DNA from: Lepraria neglecta
Lineage: Eukaryota > Ascomycota > Lecanoromycetes > Lecanorales > Stereocaulaceae
Direction: 5' to 3'
DNA length: 64,000 bases
Assembly (NCBI GenBank): GCA_033220425.1
Contig: CM065648.1
Span: 5,022,001-5,086,000, forward strand
Made by a program: the position numbers and the translations under genes. Shown in pieces: positions 1 through 12,656 of the stretch (positions are counted from its first letter, which is position 1; each line of letters begins with the position of its first letter). Under the pieces are notes generated by a model, which did not search any database, was not told the origin of the DNA, and was given only the letters and a program-made list of their open reading frames with translations.

Positions 1-720
1 CCGGTAGAGTCTAATACAGCTATAGGTAATATAATAACCCGGATAGTTTGGACTTATATATACGAAGAGATTCGAAAATTCTATATAGAGAAGGTCTATA
101 AGAAGGTGTATTCAAAGGACGACAAATATTACTATACTAATACTATACCTAGGTTATTACTTAAATAAAGATTACTAGTTTTATTAAAACGCCTGCGGAG
201 ACGGAGTCTACGTTCAAGATAGTTAAGCGTATTAACCTAGCCGTTTAGGATTATGAATTTCGTTGAATCCGTCTTCTAACCGATTACTATATACTTATTC
301 CGCTTGTTATCGAAGGGTTACTACCCTAGATTAAAGTACGGTCTATTAATAAATACTAGAAGGTACTATAGATAAAGGGATTAGTAGTTTACTTAAAAGG
401 GGGAATAGATCTTATTTGCTCTAAGGAAGGGAGAGGGGTCTATATTCTAGTAGGAGGAAAGAATAAGGTTATAGTATAAACCTAAGTGCTTTTATACCGT
501 GATAAAAATAGTAGTAGAAGTTCTAATCGAGTTTTCCCCCTGTTCTTGAACTCCTATACTATAAATACTATTATATATTATAGTTGAGCGTGACCTAGGC
601 TAACGTAGTAGTTACTTATAAAAGACCGTAATAACCTTGCTACTATACGCCTCTTTAACTCCTATCAGACGTTACCTAGACTATAGCTATTTCTATTGAA
701 ATTGGGCAGCCTTCGATATT
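1..720. repeat. AT-rich RIP-mutated repeat remnant
   Basis: This stretch is AT-rich, full of TA steps and has stops in all frames, like the repeat block that starts at 2.4 kb. Base composition changes sharply near 720. I see no terminal repeats and cannot name the original element. It is probably the edge of another RIP-mutated transposon that continues outside the window. Confidence 0.55.
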
Positions 721-1149
721 ACATGGTAGTTACCGGGTCAACAACTAAGCGAGCATGCCAAGGCGCTAGTAGATAGGAGAGAAAATCTCTGCATTCGTAG
801 CTAGATTTTCTGAAGACAATCAAGCAGTATATGCATTCAGATGACATGTTTGCATGGATTTGATTCATGACACCATCCAATCACATCGATCGTCCTGGAG
901 ATTTCAACAATTTCTGAAACTATCTTTAGTCGAGTCCGCTGAAGAACCCTGAGCCCGGGTCTTACAGGCCTTAATCCACGTATACTTCCCAAGCCAAACG
1001 AGCGGAGCGGGCTATTGGAGGTCGGGTAGCCACTAGACCTAGCTTGGCGCCGTCAAGGGATGACCCGGTAGATATTAAGGGTCGTTGTACCAGGACCAAT
1101 CTGGATGCTGGCGACCAGTGGAAGCTTGTAGGAGGCTACTAGGTTCGGG
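721..1149. other. No gene seen
   Basis: Composition is near normal here, but I see no convincing coding frame, RNA gene or repeat. It separates the AT-rich edge from a repeat-bearing decayed gene on the minus strand. Confidence 0.4.
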
Positions 1150-1164
1150 CTATAAAAGCTGCGT

Positions 1165-1490
1165 CCAGGGGTTGAAGTCGTTTGATTTAGACTAGTCTAG
1201 CTTCGGATAAGAGATAGGAGCTGACGGTGGTAGCTGCGAGAAACCTACGGATGTAGGGTCTGCAAAGGATTGGAAAGCATTGGGTTCAGACTATTCCGGC
1301 TACAGGCGATAGGTAGGGTGTTGGGGCCAACTGAAAGATGCGGGATGCGGTACGGGATTTACAGACACAGGGTTCGTAAAGGCGTTGAAATCGTTTGATT
1401 TAGAATAGTCCGGCTATGGGCAGTAGATAGGAGTCTATGGAAGATGGTGAATTTCGGAATCGGATAGCGGTGTAGGATTTGCAGAAGCAG
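1165..1490 (-). repeat. Three degenerate repeats, period about 110 bp
   Basis: Three diverged copies begin near 1169, 1276 and 1384. They share a TTGAAGTCGTTTGATTTAGA-like core followed by a GATAGG motif. Read on the minus strand they give a recurring Ser-Asn-Asp-Phe-Asn peptide with Pro-rich spacers, so this is probably the repetitive tail of a decayed protein whose upstream part may be the reading frame at 1809-2114. Confidence 0.45.
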
Positions 1491-1808
1491 CATCAGCAGG
1501 CGGAGGAATAGAGATGTTTAGGGGAAAGGTGGCGCTTGGAATAACATCATGTGGTTTAGAATATAGTGACTACGTTAAACGGTTTCTATCCACCGAGCCT
1601 TCAACTGATTAGCGAGTATTTAGCGAATAATCAGAGTAAGAAACGTATAAGAAGTCTATTAAAAGATCGGTCTGAAAATTTCCATTCTTAAAGTATAAGC
1701 CTTACTATAAACTTTTGTTTTATGATAAACGAGACCAGATAGGATTTTCCAACTCTTGTTACACTCTAAGCACTCTGTCTACTACAGAATCATGGCAGCG
1801 ACCTGATA

Positions 1809-2114
1809 CTAAGGGGTAGACGTCGTTCTGAGATAACGGACGGCGTGCTGTGTAGACAGGACGCTCCCGTATCCCCGTATGATACATTCGTCTCCCGTTG
1901 ATGCTTTAAAAGCGCAACAGTAACATATATCCCTCTTCTTTTCCAGAACTGAAATGCGCGTCAGAGCGGCTTCCAATATCTTATATAGTGACCGGTTGGC
2001 ATCCTCTTTCGGGGGAATCGATACATTAGGGAAGTGAGGACGCTCGCCCTGTAAGTAATCCTGGTCCAACTGCTCCAAGGCTCTCGTTCTAGCAAGGACG
2101 GACTCTACTATCAT
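1809..2114 (-). CDS. Short hypothetical reading frame, possibly 5' part of a decayed gene
   Basis: A 101-codon open frame. It is charged in the middle (ALTRISVLEKKRD) and has a Cys pair (ICYCC) near residue 64. I do not recognise a family. On the same strand, about 320 bases further on, lie the degenerate peptide repeats at 1165-1490, so the two may be remains of one gene. It lies outside the pogo element, which begins at 2407. The start is uncertain because the frame opens on a weak codon context. It may be non-functional. Confidence 0.3.
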   Translation of the reverse strand: MIVESVLARTRALEQLDQDYLQGERPHFPNVSIPPKEDANRSLYKILEAALTRISVLEKKRDICYCCAFKASTGDECIIRGYGSVLSTQHAVRYLRTTSTP

Positions 2115-2406
2115 CTACAGCCTTCGAGAAGAGCTTTCTGAGCGACGCCGGTGCTGGGAAATGGTCTTACTGTCGGTGACGGCATTTGCGCTTTGCCACT
2201 TTCGCCGTCCTAAAAGTAGATCAGTCATAGAGATGAGCTTGATGGAGGGTAGCTGCTAACTCCTGCTTCGACGCGGACAGCCTGATACGGGAAGATCCAC
2301 TTTTCCCGAAGCTACTGCAGCCATAACTGATTTGCAGACGTTGCTAATATGTTGATGGAACGCAAGCCGGGTCGTTCTTGTTACGCTGGGCACAGCAATG
2401 CCGCTA

Positions 2407-2463
2407 CTCGTATTGACCCCCTACTCGGCAGTACCCTCTACTCGGTAGACGCTAAGCCTAATT
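2407..2463 (+). repeat. Left terminal inverted repeat of the pogo-type element
   Basis: It matches the reverse complement of 12657-12729 over about 57 bases. It contains CTACTCG(G) units at regular spacing, a layout typical of transposase-binding sub-repeats. TA at 2405-2406 is the likely target duplication. Confidence 0.85.
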
Positions 2464-2660
2464 TGGTAACCTAGCCCAAAACACCGATTTTTCTATTCAA
2501 ATCCTCCATTCTACCTACTTAATGCCACCAATATAGCCTTATTAATACTCCACGGCCCTCCCTCCCCTCCTTCCAACCTATAGGATATAGAAGACCTCTA
2601 GATAGGCCCTCTAGAACTCCCGAAAGAGTAAAGAATATAGCTAGCATTAGACTTCTATTC

Positions 2661-2803
2661 TGTTGCAATCCGTTGCTTGATTGCTTTCTATGCGATTCCA
2701 GAAGCCTGTTGCTAGCCGTTCTTTGTCTGTTTTGGGCATATATGGGGCCCTGGGGGCCCTCATTGGCTAGTTATCCTTCCCAGCCTATTGCCACATTGCA
2801 ACA
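2661..2803 (+). repeat. Left LTR of the TRIM-like element
   Basis: 143 bp, nearly identical to 3466-3608, with short inverted ends TGTTGCAAT and ATTGCAACA. Confidence 0.85.
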
Positions 2804-2953
2804 GGTTATAAGCCCGGACAGCGCCTATTCTGCTGCACCTTTATGGGGAAGGTTCCCTCGCAGCACGACGTCTGCGTTGTATACATTCAGCCCTCGCATA
2901 CGCCTGTATCGACCCACGCACTACCTAAGGATTCGCCATTTAGGGGAGGCGGT

Positions 2954-3295
2954 ATGGAGGAATTCAGCCCTCGGATTTGCTTACCAATCGACTTACAGAT
3001 ATGGAGTCAGAACTCAGTGGAGGCATCATGGAGGAATTCAGCCCTCGGATTTGCTTGCCAATCGACTTACAGATATGGAGTCAGAACTCAGTAGAGGCAT
3101 CATGGAGGAATTCGGCCCCCAATCAGTTATTTCTGGGAGCGTTTCGGTCTGAATACAAGCCCTATACGGTTTTGTAGGCACGGCTCCTCAATCAGTTATT
3201 TCTGGGAGCATTTCGGTCTGGATACAAGCCCTATACGGTTTTGTAGGCACGGCTCCTCAATCAGTTATTTCTGGGAGTATTTCGGTCCGGATACA
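2954..3295 (+). repeat. Tandem repeats inside the TRIM-like element
   Basis: Units of 74 bp start at 2954, 3028 and (partial) 3102, with core GGAGGAATTCAGCCCTCGG. They are followed by 69-bp units starting at 3121, 3190 and (partial) 3259, with core AATCAGTTATTTCTGGGAG. A separate pair of 56-bp units follows at 3344-3399 and 3400-3455. Together these fill most of the interior. Confidence 0.85.
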
Positions 3296-3465
3296 GGGGA
3301 GACATATGAATTCTCAGGACTATCAACGACCTCTCGGACGCCGACAAATATTTTGGATCCAGGATTGGGGGGAGCACTACTAGGGATATGTTTCTAGTAA
3401 CAAATGTTTTGGGTCCAGGATTGAGGGGAGCGCTAGCAGGGATGTGTTTCTAGCATCGAGGGGAG

Positions 3466-3608
3466 TGTTGCAATCCGTTACTTGATTCCTTTCTATGCGA
3501 TTCCAGAAGCCTGTTGCTAGCCGTTCTTTGTCTGTTTTGGGCATATATAGGGCCCTGGGGGCCCTCATTGGCTAGTTATCCTTCCCAGCCTATTGCTACA
3601 TTGCAATA
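3466..3608 (+). repeat. Right LTR of the TRIM-like element
   Basis: 143 bp, same length as the left LTR. It is preceded by the purine run at 3458-3465 and followed by the TATTC duplication. Confidence 0.85.
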
Positions 3609-4089
3609 TATTCCAAAAACATTAGTATACTATAATCTGAACCTATTTACTAGATCGCTATTCGGTTCTAGATTAGTTAGAGTACTCTTTAAGATCAAAT
3701 CAAGGGGAAGAAATCAAGGTAGGAAGCTCGCTAAGAATAGCGATTACTATCGCTAGTAGAAGAAGCTACTATTATAAGATAGATAATTTAACTCGGTAAA
3801 TGAGGGTAGCCACCAAGGATTATATAGTTATAGTTAATAGCTTAGTAGATACTTCGAAAAAGAGGCTATATAAAGGATCTAGGGTATTACTAGGTCGATA
3901 AGTTCTTGAGTCGCTATCCTAATCTAAAATCGAAATTCCTCTCGTCTATAGATAAAGATAGGAATAATATTACCAGCGACCCTAGAACGATAGCTTATTA
4001 GTTCGAGCTCTACTATATAATAAAATAGAAGTATAAAGTAGAAGACTAGGATATATATAATATAGACGAAAAAGGCTTTATACTTAGAG

Positions 4090-4260
4090 TGTTACAGGCG
4101 TACCTCGCAGCCTCCTAGTCAGCCCTATCGGACCTTCGGGCCGAGCTCAGGGGTTGCTGCCTATATAGATCCTTCGCTCGCTCTATATAGTTTTCCTCCT
4201 TAGATTCGATATCCTAGTCTATTCCACCTCTATAACTTGACTCTAGGCGGTACCGTGATA
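4090..4260. mobile_element. Solo LTR, 171 bp
   Basis: A GC-richer island inside the AT-rich transposase remnant. It starts TGTTAC, ends GTGATA, and is flanked on both sides by TAGAG (4085-4089 and 4261-4265), a 5-bp target duplication. It has no internal coding region. It is unrelated in sequence to the LTRs of the two neighbouring elements. The family cannot be told from the LTR alone. Confidence 0.7.
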
Positions 4261-5131
4261 TAGAGTTCTAAAGAAGGTTAAATATATTATCTTAAAATAT
4301 ACTATCTAACTATATATAACCTATTATAGTAATCGGGAATAGGTATCTCTCCTTAAGCTAATCTCGCTTGATAGAAGACTTCTTCGGCCCTAGATTATCT
4401 TTAAAGGAAAGTAATAATAAATACTCTACTAGGAAGTATTTAGTAAAGAGAAGGTCTAGGGCTATATTATATATAGCGAGAATAGCTAGATAGATAACGA
4501 ATTAGACCTACTATAGATAAGGGAGTACTTCTACTAGTTTATAAAGCGAGAAGGCTTGAATAATAAATATAGAATACTTATATTTAACGGCTATTAATTA
4601 TATATTACGAATAAAGCTATTGAATTCTGTAAAGCTTATAAGATTATCCTCTTATACTTCTTTTCTATTCTACGTATCTACTCTAACCTCTAGATATCTC
4701 GTTCTTTAGCCCTTTAGCTAATATATATCGGAAGTAGTTATTAGAGGTTACGAACTTCGCTACCTATATTTCGGTAAATAAGGTAGAGTTTATTAAATAT
4801 TACTGCTAAGTAAGGAAAGTAATAGATAGGGAGGATATAATTAAAAACGCTTAGAAGAAGGCTGGCTTATATCCCTAGAACCCTAATATAGTTATCGATA
4901 AGCTGTCTATTAGTATTAACATTAGTATTTATCCAGTTATACTACCGGAAGCCGGGGTTACTATTAACGACCTTAAAATACCTACTAACGTCTAGTAGAT
5001 ATAGGATCTCTTATAAGCTATTAGAGATATCGATCCTCTAGTAGAGAAGCTAGGGAAAGTAGTAATCTATACTATTTCCTTCTCGGAGACTTAAGAAAAT
5101 ATTAACGAGTAATTAATAAGAGCTAGCTAAT

Positions 5132-5642
5132 TATTACGATTAGGAAACATAATCAGGGATACGCTTATAGAGCGTAGCGCCCGTTATGGTTCGAGTCGAC
5201 GAATCGGTATCCGACTCGAACAGACCCTGAAGGCTTGGCATGTTAAGCGATAAGCGCAGTAGTCGTAATAAGCGTAGATGCGATTAGTGCGATTAGTGCG
5301 ATTAGGAAGGCTTGGTATATTAAGCGATAAGCGCAGTAGTCGCAATGAGCGCAGATGCGATCAGTGCGATCAGTACGATCAAGAATGCTTGGTATAGATT
5401 TCGTATGTCTATATATACGGAGCACTACTCATTACTTGGAGCATCGTGCTCAACTTACTATTCAATTATTTACTATATACGATAGATCTCTTAGGCTAGA
5501 TACTGAATATATATTATCTAATTATATACTAGACCCGCTTAGCATTCCATTGAAGCCTGCTTCACCTCTTATATAGTAATACTACCATCCCTATTAAGAA
5601 TTAATCTATATATAATACACGGCACGCGACGTATTCGTAATA
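5132..5642 (+). repeat. 5' LTR of the gypsy element
   Basis: 511 bp, the same length as the 3' LTR, differing by transitions only as far as I can align by eye. It contains an internal near-duplicate of about 75 bp (from about 5231 and 5307). Confidence 0.88.
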
Positions 5643-8600
5643 CTTTAAGTACCCTTAAGGATAAATACTATACTAAGAGACCCTAGGGCTAATACCCTAA
5701 CCTCCTTAGGAGGGAGCGGATAATAATAATAGAGACGCCCGACTATTAATAAAGGAACTAGTAGATATATTAAGATAGCCTAGCTCGACTTATACTATAG
5801 AGAAAGAGATAAGCTCGAGGGATAGCTATCTTAGATTAGTTTATACCTAGCTTTTTAGAGGGACTATATATCTACTTAGTAATATCTAACCTTCGCTATT
5901 ACTTACTTACGTAGAAGAGCCTAGAAGTAGATTAACCCGTTCCTAAAGAAGTATATAGAAGAACTAGAAGACGATAATAATACGGAAATCAAGTAGTAGA
6001 TAGAGAGTATAGCTATATTTAGACTCGAAATCTACCGTATATTCGGACTATCTAATAAAGTTAATATAGTAATATAAACTATCTAGTACTTAACTTAGAA
6101 GAAGTCTATATCGGAGTATTTAACTTAGTTTTAATAGTATATAGTAAAGACTAACTAGGATAATAATATATTAATAACTATATACCGAAGAGGTCTAAAG
6201 GATAATATTAAGGATAAACTTATAAGGTTAGGGATTATTTTAGATACCCTTAATAAACTAATTAAAGAAGTAATTAAAATTAATAATAAGCTATTTAAAA
6301 GAACTATAGAGAAAAGGTATAATAGAGGAGTTAGCGGGATAGGATACTCGAGCTTTTTTACTAAATCGAAGAGCTATTACCTAGGATATAAAGAATACGA
6401 CCCTTATAGACTAGTACTAATAGAACTAGATTTCACGGAGAAGAAAGGTAAATAGGCCTTTAGAGGGCCAGCTAGGGGCAAGAAGCAGTAAGGGGGCAGA
6501 AAGAAAATACTTACGTATTATAGCTATAGTAAACCGGGCTACTTCGCTAGAGACTGCAAGTTAAAAATAATAGTATATCGATAGTAGCTAAACGTACTAG
6601 AAAAGGTACGAGACCAGGATAGTAATTCTAGTAGAATCTTACTAATATAGAACGAAGTCTACGGTTAGTAACTAGATAGGGAATCTGACTTAGGAGACGA
6701 GGAGTTCTCCGATAATAGCTTCACGAATAGAGCTAATACTTAGATAGGAAAGCTATATATTAGGGATAGTAGTAACGCTTAGGGAAAGTAACCCGAGAAG
6801 GATTAGGATAAGGAAGAATTAGAATAGGAGGTTATAATTAAAAGGAAAGAACTATCGGTAGTATCCGAACCTAGATCTACTATATCTAAGAAGAGATAGG
6901 AATACTTAGAGGAAGAAAGGCTAAAAGAATTCTAGAACGATTTTAGTATCTTAGACTTTAGGAGTAACTACTATTACCCTAAATATAAGGAAGTCTAATA
7001 GAGATAGTATATAGAGAATAGTTATAACTATTATAGAATTAACTATAGAAAGGAACTAGGAGTCCTAATAAAATCATTCTATAGTAATTATTAGTACTAT
7101 AAGTATAAGGACGATAGATATCCTTAGTACTTAGTAAGAAAATAATAACTAAGCTACTTCCTACGCAAGAAAGACGAGGAAGAAATATACTATTAAAACT
7201 AAATAAGACGTTAGAGTCTAGAAGCAAACTAATGCTATCTATAGTAATAGTACGTATATTTATATAATAACTATAAGAAATACAAGTTCGAGAAATAACT
7301 TATAGGATTCCTCCCTATATAGAGAAAAGAGTAATCCCTTATAGTAGGGGTAGCTATAAGGAGATTAATATATTAACCCCTAAATAACATCTATATTCCG
7401 CGTAATACGATATATATATAAAGATACTAGTAATTATTAATAGACAACGGACCGTTGCGATAATAGATTCTAGAGCTACTAGAAACTTTATTTCACGAGA
7501 CTTAGTATAAATAACTAGAATACTAACTCAAAAGAAGTTATAGTAGTATAACCTTTAGATAGCTAGTAGGTTAATACTATCAACAGGAAAGGTAGACGAA
7601 GAGATACTTTTATTACCTACTATAATTCAGCGCTACTATAAGGAGATTACCTTTAATATTATTAGGATAGCTACCTATTATATAATTTTAGGAATACCTT
7701 AGTTAAAGAAGTATAACCTAATAATCGATTAGGCTCGAGGAGTACTCAAGATAGATTAATCCGGCAATATTACCAGGATTATACCTATATATTAGTAGCG
7801 TTTAATAGTAGATAAGAAGTTGAACCGAAGACCGGTCGAGGTATATATTACCTTAGCTTCGTATAAGGGCGGTACTAAAAGGTAGTCTAACTCTATAATT
7901 ACTAGTAAAGGTTAGTAGGATAATAAAGTAAGAGTTAGAAGAAGAACTAATATACTCTCTATCCCTCGGGAATATAGTAAATAGGTATACTTATTCGAGG
8001 AAGAGACGAATATAGAAGTATTACCTAGGTACTAGCTATAGGATTATAAGATCGAACTCGAACCTAGTAAATAGCCGATATTTAGACCTATTTATATATT
8101 ATTAGAAAGGGAACTTAAGGTACTTCGCGGGTATATTAATAAGAACCTTAAAAAGGGATTTATTCGGGAATCTAAATTACTAGTAGGTTACCTAATCCTC
8201 TTTATACTAAAGAAGGACAGAAGCCTAAGACTATATATCGACTATCGAAAGTTAAATAATATTATAATTAAGAATAGATACCCTTTACCTAATATCGGTA
8301 AGCTATAGAATTAGCTCGAGAAAGCAAGGATATTTACTAAACTAGATCTTAGAGGTATATATAATCTAATTCGGATAAAAGAGGGCGAGGAATAGAAAAC
8401 TATCTTCCGGACAAGATATAGCTACTATAAGTATCTAGTAATATCGTTTAGACTCACTAACGTACTAGTAACCTACTAAGTACTTATTAATAATATTATA
8501 TAAGTATACTTAGATCGAATAGCAATAGCGTACCTCGATAATATACTAATTTACTCTAAAAACAAGGAAGAATACGTTATATATATATAGGATATCCTTA

Positions 8601-11374
8601 GATATCTATTATAAGCGAAACTTCTCCTTAAACTAGAAAAGTACGAATTTTATCGATAGTCGGTAGAATTTCTAGGATTTATAGTTAGTATAGAAGGTAT
8701 TAGTATAAGCCTAGAAAAGATTAAAGCTATAGCGGAATAGCCTATACTACAGGACGTTAAAGTAGTCCAAAGTTTCTTAGGATTTACTAACTTTAATAGG
8801 AAGTTTATAGAGGGCTACTTAAAGAAAGTACTATCTCTAATAGATATTATAAAGAAGGATATTAGATTTATATAGGGAAAAGACTAATAGAAATTATTCG
8901 ATATATTAAAGAAAGTATATATAGATCTACTAGTACTCTATACCTTTCAGGCTAACGAATCGGCCTATATCGAAATAGATACCTCGGATCTTATAATTAG
9001 AGTATACCTATATTAAATAAAAGACTAAAAGTAGTATCTAGTTACCTACTATTTAAGGAAGATATTAGTAGTAGAATAGAACTATAATATATACGACAAG
9101 GAACTACTTACCGTAGTTTATATACTTTAGAACTAGCGAGTATATATAGAGAGCTACTCGGATCTAACTATCTTTATAGATTATAAGAATCTTCTTAACT
9201 TTATAATAATAAAGGAGCTAAATAGAAGATAAGTTTAATAGTTAGAACTATTAGGTTAATATAAATTCAAGATAACCTATACCCTAGAAAAGGATAATAG
9301 TCAAGTAGATACCCTTAGTAGGTAATTAGACTATATAGAAGAGAAGAATATTATAGAGTAACTAATCCTAAAGAAAGAAGCGGACGGATTATTAGTACTA
9401 TACTAGGTATTAGCTATAACCCTTCGTATAATAGGATCTAATATAACTAATAGGATCGTAAAGGCCTATAGAGATAATATATTCGCAATAACCCTAAGGA
9501 AGGATCAGCTAGATACTATATTACTTAAATACTAGGAGAGGACTTATCTACCTGAATAATATACTAAAGAAGTAATTAGGGATTACTATAACGACCCTTT
9601 ATAAGGTTACCTAGGAGTATCTAAAATAGTAGAACTTCTAGGACGAGGATACGCGGTACCGAAGCTTCGAGTACGCGTTAAATAATATATTAAAGAATAT
9701 ATCGAGTACTAGTAGAATAAGGCTATATAATACGCTAAGTACGGATAAATATAGTTTACTCCTATACTAGAGTTACTATAGGATAATATTATAATAGACT
9801 TTATAGTTAAACTACTACCTTTAAAAGATCCAGCTACGTAGGATACCTTTAACTCAGTTATAGTTATTATAGATAAACTTATAAAATATATAATTATAAT
9901 ACCTTTTAAGGAGATATATAAGGTAGACTAGTTAGCCTTTATACTACTCGATAAGCTAATAAGGGATTATAGTATACTAAAGTCGATAATATCCGATAGA
10001 GACAAGCTATTTACTTCTAACTACTAGAGAACGCTAATAGTAGTAATTAGAACTAAACTTCGGATATTAATAGTATATTACCTATAGACTAATAGATAGA
10101 TAGAACGTGCAAATCAAATAATAGAAGTATATCTAAGATATTATATAAACTAGAAGTAGGATAACTAGGTTTTACTACTTCTAATAGTATAACTAGTATA
10201 TAATAACAAGCGATTAGATATAACCGGACTAACCCTATTCTTTACTAACTATAGAAAGAATATAAATATATTTCTATAACTAAAGGAGGGACCTAATATA
10301 GAAAGAGCCTTAGTTAAGGTAGAAGAGCTAAAGAATTTATATAAGGATATATAAAGGTCTATTAAGAGCTCTAATAAGAAGTTAAAGGAATAGATTAATA
10401 AGAAAAGAAAGAATATTCCTTAGCTAAAAGAGGGGGATAAAGTATACCTTCTAATAAAAAATATAAGGATAACGAGACTAAGTAAGAAACTAGATTACGT
10501 TAAAGTTAGACTATTCTTAATTAAACGGTTAAAAGGACCAGTTAACTATAAACTCTAACTACTACCTAACGCTAAAGTATATCCGGTATTCTATATCTTA
10601 CTCTTAGAGCTAGCGGACTCTAATATACCTCTCTAAGAAATATTTTACTATAATATTAAGGAAGAAACAGAGTTCGAGGTTAAGAGGATTCTAAATTAGG
10701 TTAATTAGAAATATCTAGTTAAATAGAAAGGGTACGACGATATCGAAAACACCTAGGAACCCCTTAAGAACCTCCGGAACTACTAGGACCTTCTATAGGA
10801 GTTCCGGGAATAATCGGGAAGGAGGACTAATCGGTTCCGGCTAGGAAGCCAAATTATTCGGACGAGACGTTAAATATCTAATTATTAGGAATACTTAGGA
10901 TAGACCGCTAGTCTTCTTCTAACTCCTTAATATTCTATATCTCTTAGTCTATAATCTTCGCTTTTCATTTTTAAGATATTTATACTATATCTAAAGGCGT
11001 ATTAGTATAGTCTAAAGACGTATAGATTCCTCTATTAATTTTCGTATATAATCCTTAAGCTCTTCGCGCATATTTTTTAACTATAACTATACTTCCTTTT
11101 ATTCCGTCTTAATACGACGTATTTTAAGGGGCAATACTATAAGGTTATATTTCCTACCGCTGCCTATATAGTTAGAATACCTATTAGACCCTGTACCTAT
11201 TAGGTACTATTTGCCGCTGGTAATATATCGGGAGTATAGCCGTATAATAACTTCGTTTAGCTTACTAGCCAATACCGTTCGGCGGACGGTCGGTTTATCT
11301 AAATATTTAGTACGTCGGGGTAGTATAAAGGATAGATAGTTTCTTAGGACGAGAAATCTAGAAGAGGGAGCTAA

Positions 11375-11885
11375 TATTACGATCAGGAAATATAATCAGG
11401 GATACGTTTATAGAGTATAGCGCCTGTTATAGTTCGAGTCGACGAATCGATATCCGACTCAGATAGACCCTGAAGGCTTAGTATATTAAGCGATAAGCGC
11501 AGTGGTCGCAATAAGCGCAGATGCGATCAGTGCGATCAGTACGATTAGGAAGGCTTAGCATATTAAGCGATAAGCGTAGTAGTTGTAATGAGCGCAGATG
11601 CGATCAGTGCGATCAGTGCGATCAAGAATGCTTAGTATAGATTTCGTATGTCTATATATACGGAGCACTACTTATCACTTGGAGCATCGTGCTTAACTTA
11701 CTATTCAATTATTTACTATATACGATAGATCTCTTAGGCTAGGTACTGAACATATATTATCTAATCATATACTAGACCCGCTTAGCATTCCATTGAAGCC
11801 TACTTCACCTCTTGTATAGTAACACCGCCATCCCTATTGAGAATCAATCCATATACGATACACGGCACGCGACGTGTTCGTAACA
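11375..11885 (+). repeat. 3' LTR of the gypsy element
   Basis: 511 bp, ending CGTAACA followed by the target duplication CTAAT. It is less RIP-mutated than the 5' copy over its last 150 bases. Confidence 0.88.
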
Positions 11886-12656
11886 CTAATAAAATAAGAG
11901 GCGTAAAGGTAATAAGAAAGGTACTTACGGTAAGGCTAGAGTTATAAGCTTAGAAGTTATCTAAGAGAGGTTACTTACTAAAGAACGATAAGAGAAGGAG
12001 GATACTATAAAATACTAATAGAAGGAAGAAGTAAAGAAGAAGAAGGCGTTAGATAAGATCTAATAAGTAAAGTAGAAAGAAGAAGCTAAAATATATAAGG
12101 CTATTAGTTAAGTAAGAGTAAGGGCTTAAAGAGATAATAAGAAGAAGGTATCTATTGTATTAGGCTTCATCCGTCATCTATTTGAACTTCTAGAGCCTCT
12201 AACAGCAATAGCAATTACGCCTCGCAGAGTACGTATACCAGATATATCGCCGAGGACGGAACAGCCAGTCCCTGAGCGAGAGCTCTCGCCCACTCCAGTG
12301 GCTATATAGGGAGGTCGAATTATTAGGAAGCCACGGCGACTGTTGGAATAGACGCTATACCTAAATAGGAAGGAGATACAGGTCAAGAAAAACATTGCAA
12401 TCGCGTTTTCAGGTCTGCTTTCAAATCCGAATTGCGATGTGGAATAGCAAGTACATTCAGATATTTAAGAATTCGGGTAGATATGCCACACCAAATACAT
12501 GAGCTATGGTTATTCCGGATACGAGCCCTTCTTCTACTACTAGTCCACTGCCTCTGATAGTGTTGTAGAGCTCCAATTGGGCCGTCTGGTTATGTGATGC
12601 CCTTGAGTAGTGGCAATTGCATGAGTACATTGCTATTTTTTAAGATGGTTGGCCTA

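Larger units (their letters stand above)
2661..3608 (+). mobile_element. TRIM-like non-autonomous LTR element, 948 bp
   Basis: Two 143-bp direct repeats (2661-2803 and 3466-3608) start TGTTGCAAT and end ATTGCAA(C/T)A. They are flanked by the 5-bp duplication TATTC (2656-2660 and 3609-3613). Directly inside the left repeat, 2804-2815 matches the complement of the anticodon region of initiator tRNA-Met, the half-tRNA primer site used by many Ty1/copia elements. A purine run (3458-3465) precedes the right repeat. The 662-bp interior has no recognisable gag or pol and is mostly tandem repeats. The element looks structurally whole. It inserted into the pogo-type element. Confidence 0.85.
5132..11885 (+). 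mobile_element. Ty3/gypsy chromovirus LTR retrotransposon fossil, full length
   Basis: The 6,754-bp element has 511-bp LTRs at 5132-5642 and 11,375-11,885 and is flanked by CTAAT (5127-5131 and 11,886-11,890). Order of parts: gag-like region about 5880-6600 with a zinc-knuckle remnant near 6511-6560, protease about 7440-7700, reverse transcriptase about 8060-8700, RNase H about 8880-9250, integrase about 9470-10,400, and a chromodomain near 10,680-10,790. A purine-rich tract lies at 11,360-11,371. It is structurally full length but thoroughly broken, with RIP-type changes in every part (probably well over a hundred). It inserted into the pogo-type element. RIP makes LTR divergence useless as a clock, so only the relative order of insertion can be read. 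Confidence 0.9.
3614..12448 (+). pseudogene. RIP-mutated pogo/Fot transposase, interrupted by insertions
   Basis: Coding-like blocks survive at about 3640-4089, 4266-5126 and 11,890-12,448. The first reads like a CENP-B/Psq-type DNA-binding region followed by FLSRYPNLKSKF and MDEKGF, the first catalytic Asp block of DDE_1 transposases. The second resembles the central core, with a YIAR/DGYSSY region carrying the second catalytic block. The third is a Lys/Arg-rich tail ending near GGRIIRKP. Many stops are TAG or TAA where Trp or Gln would be expected, as RIP produces. It cannot encode active transposase. DNA-transposon assignment is from motif order, not a search. Confidence 0.75.
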
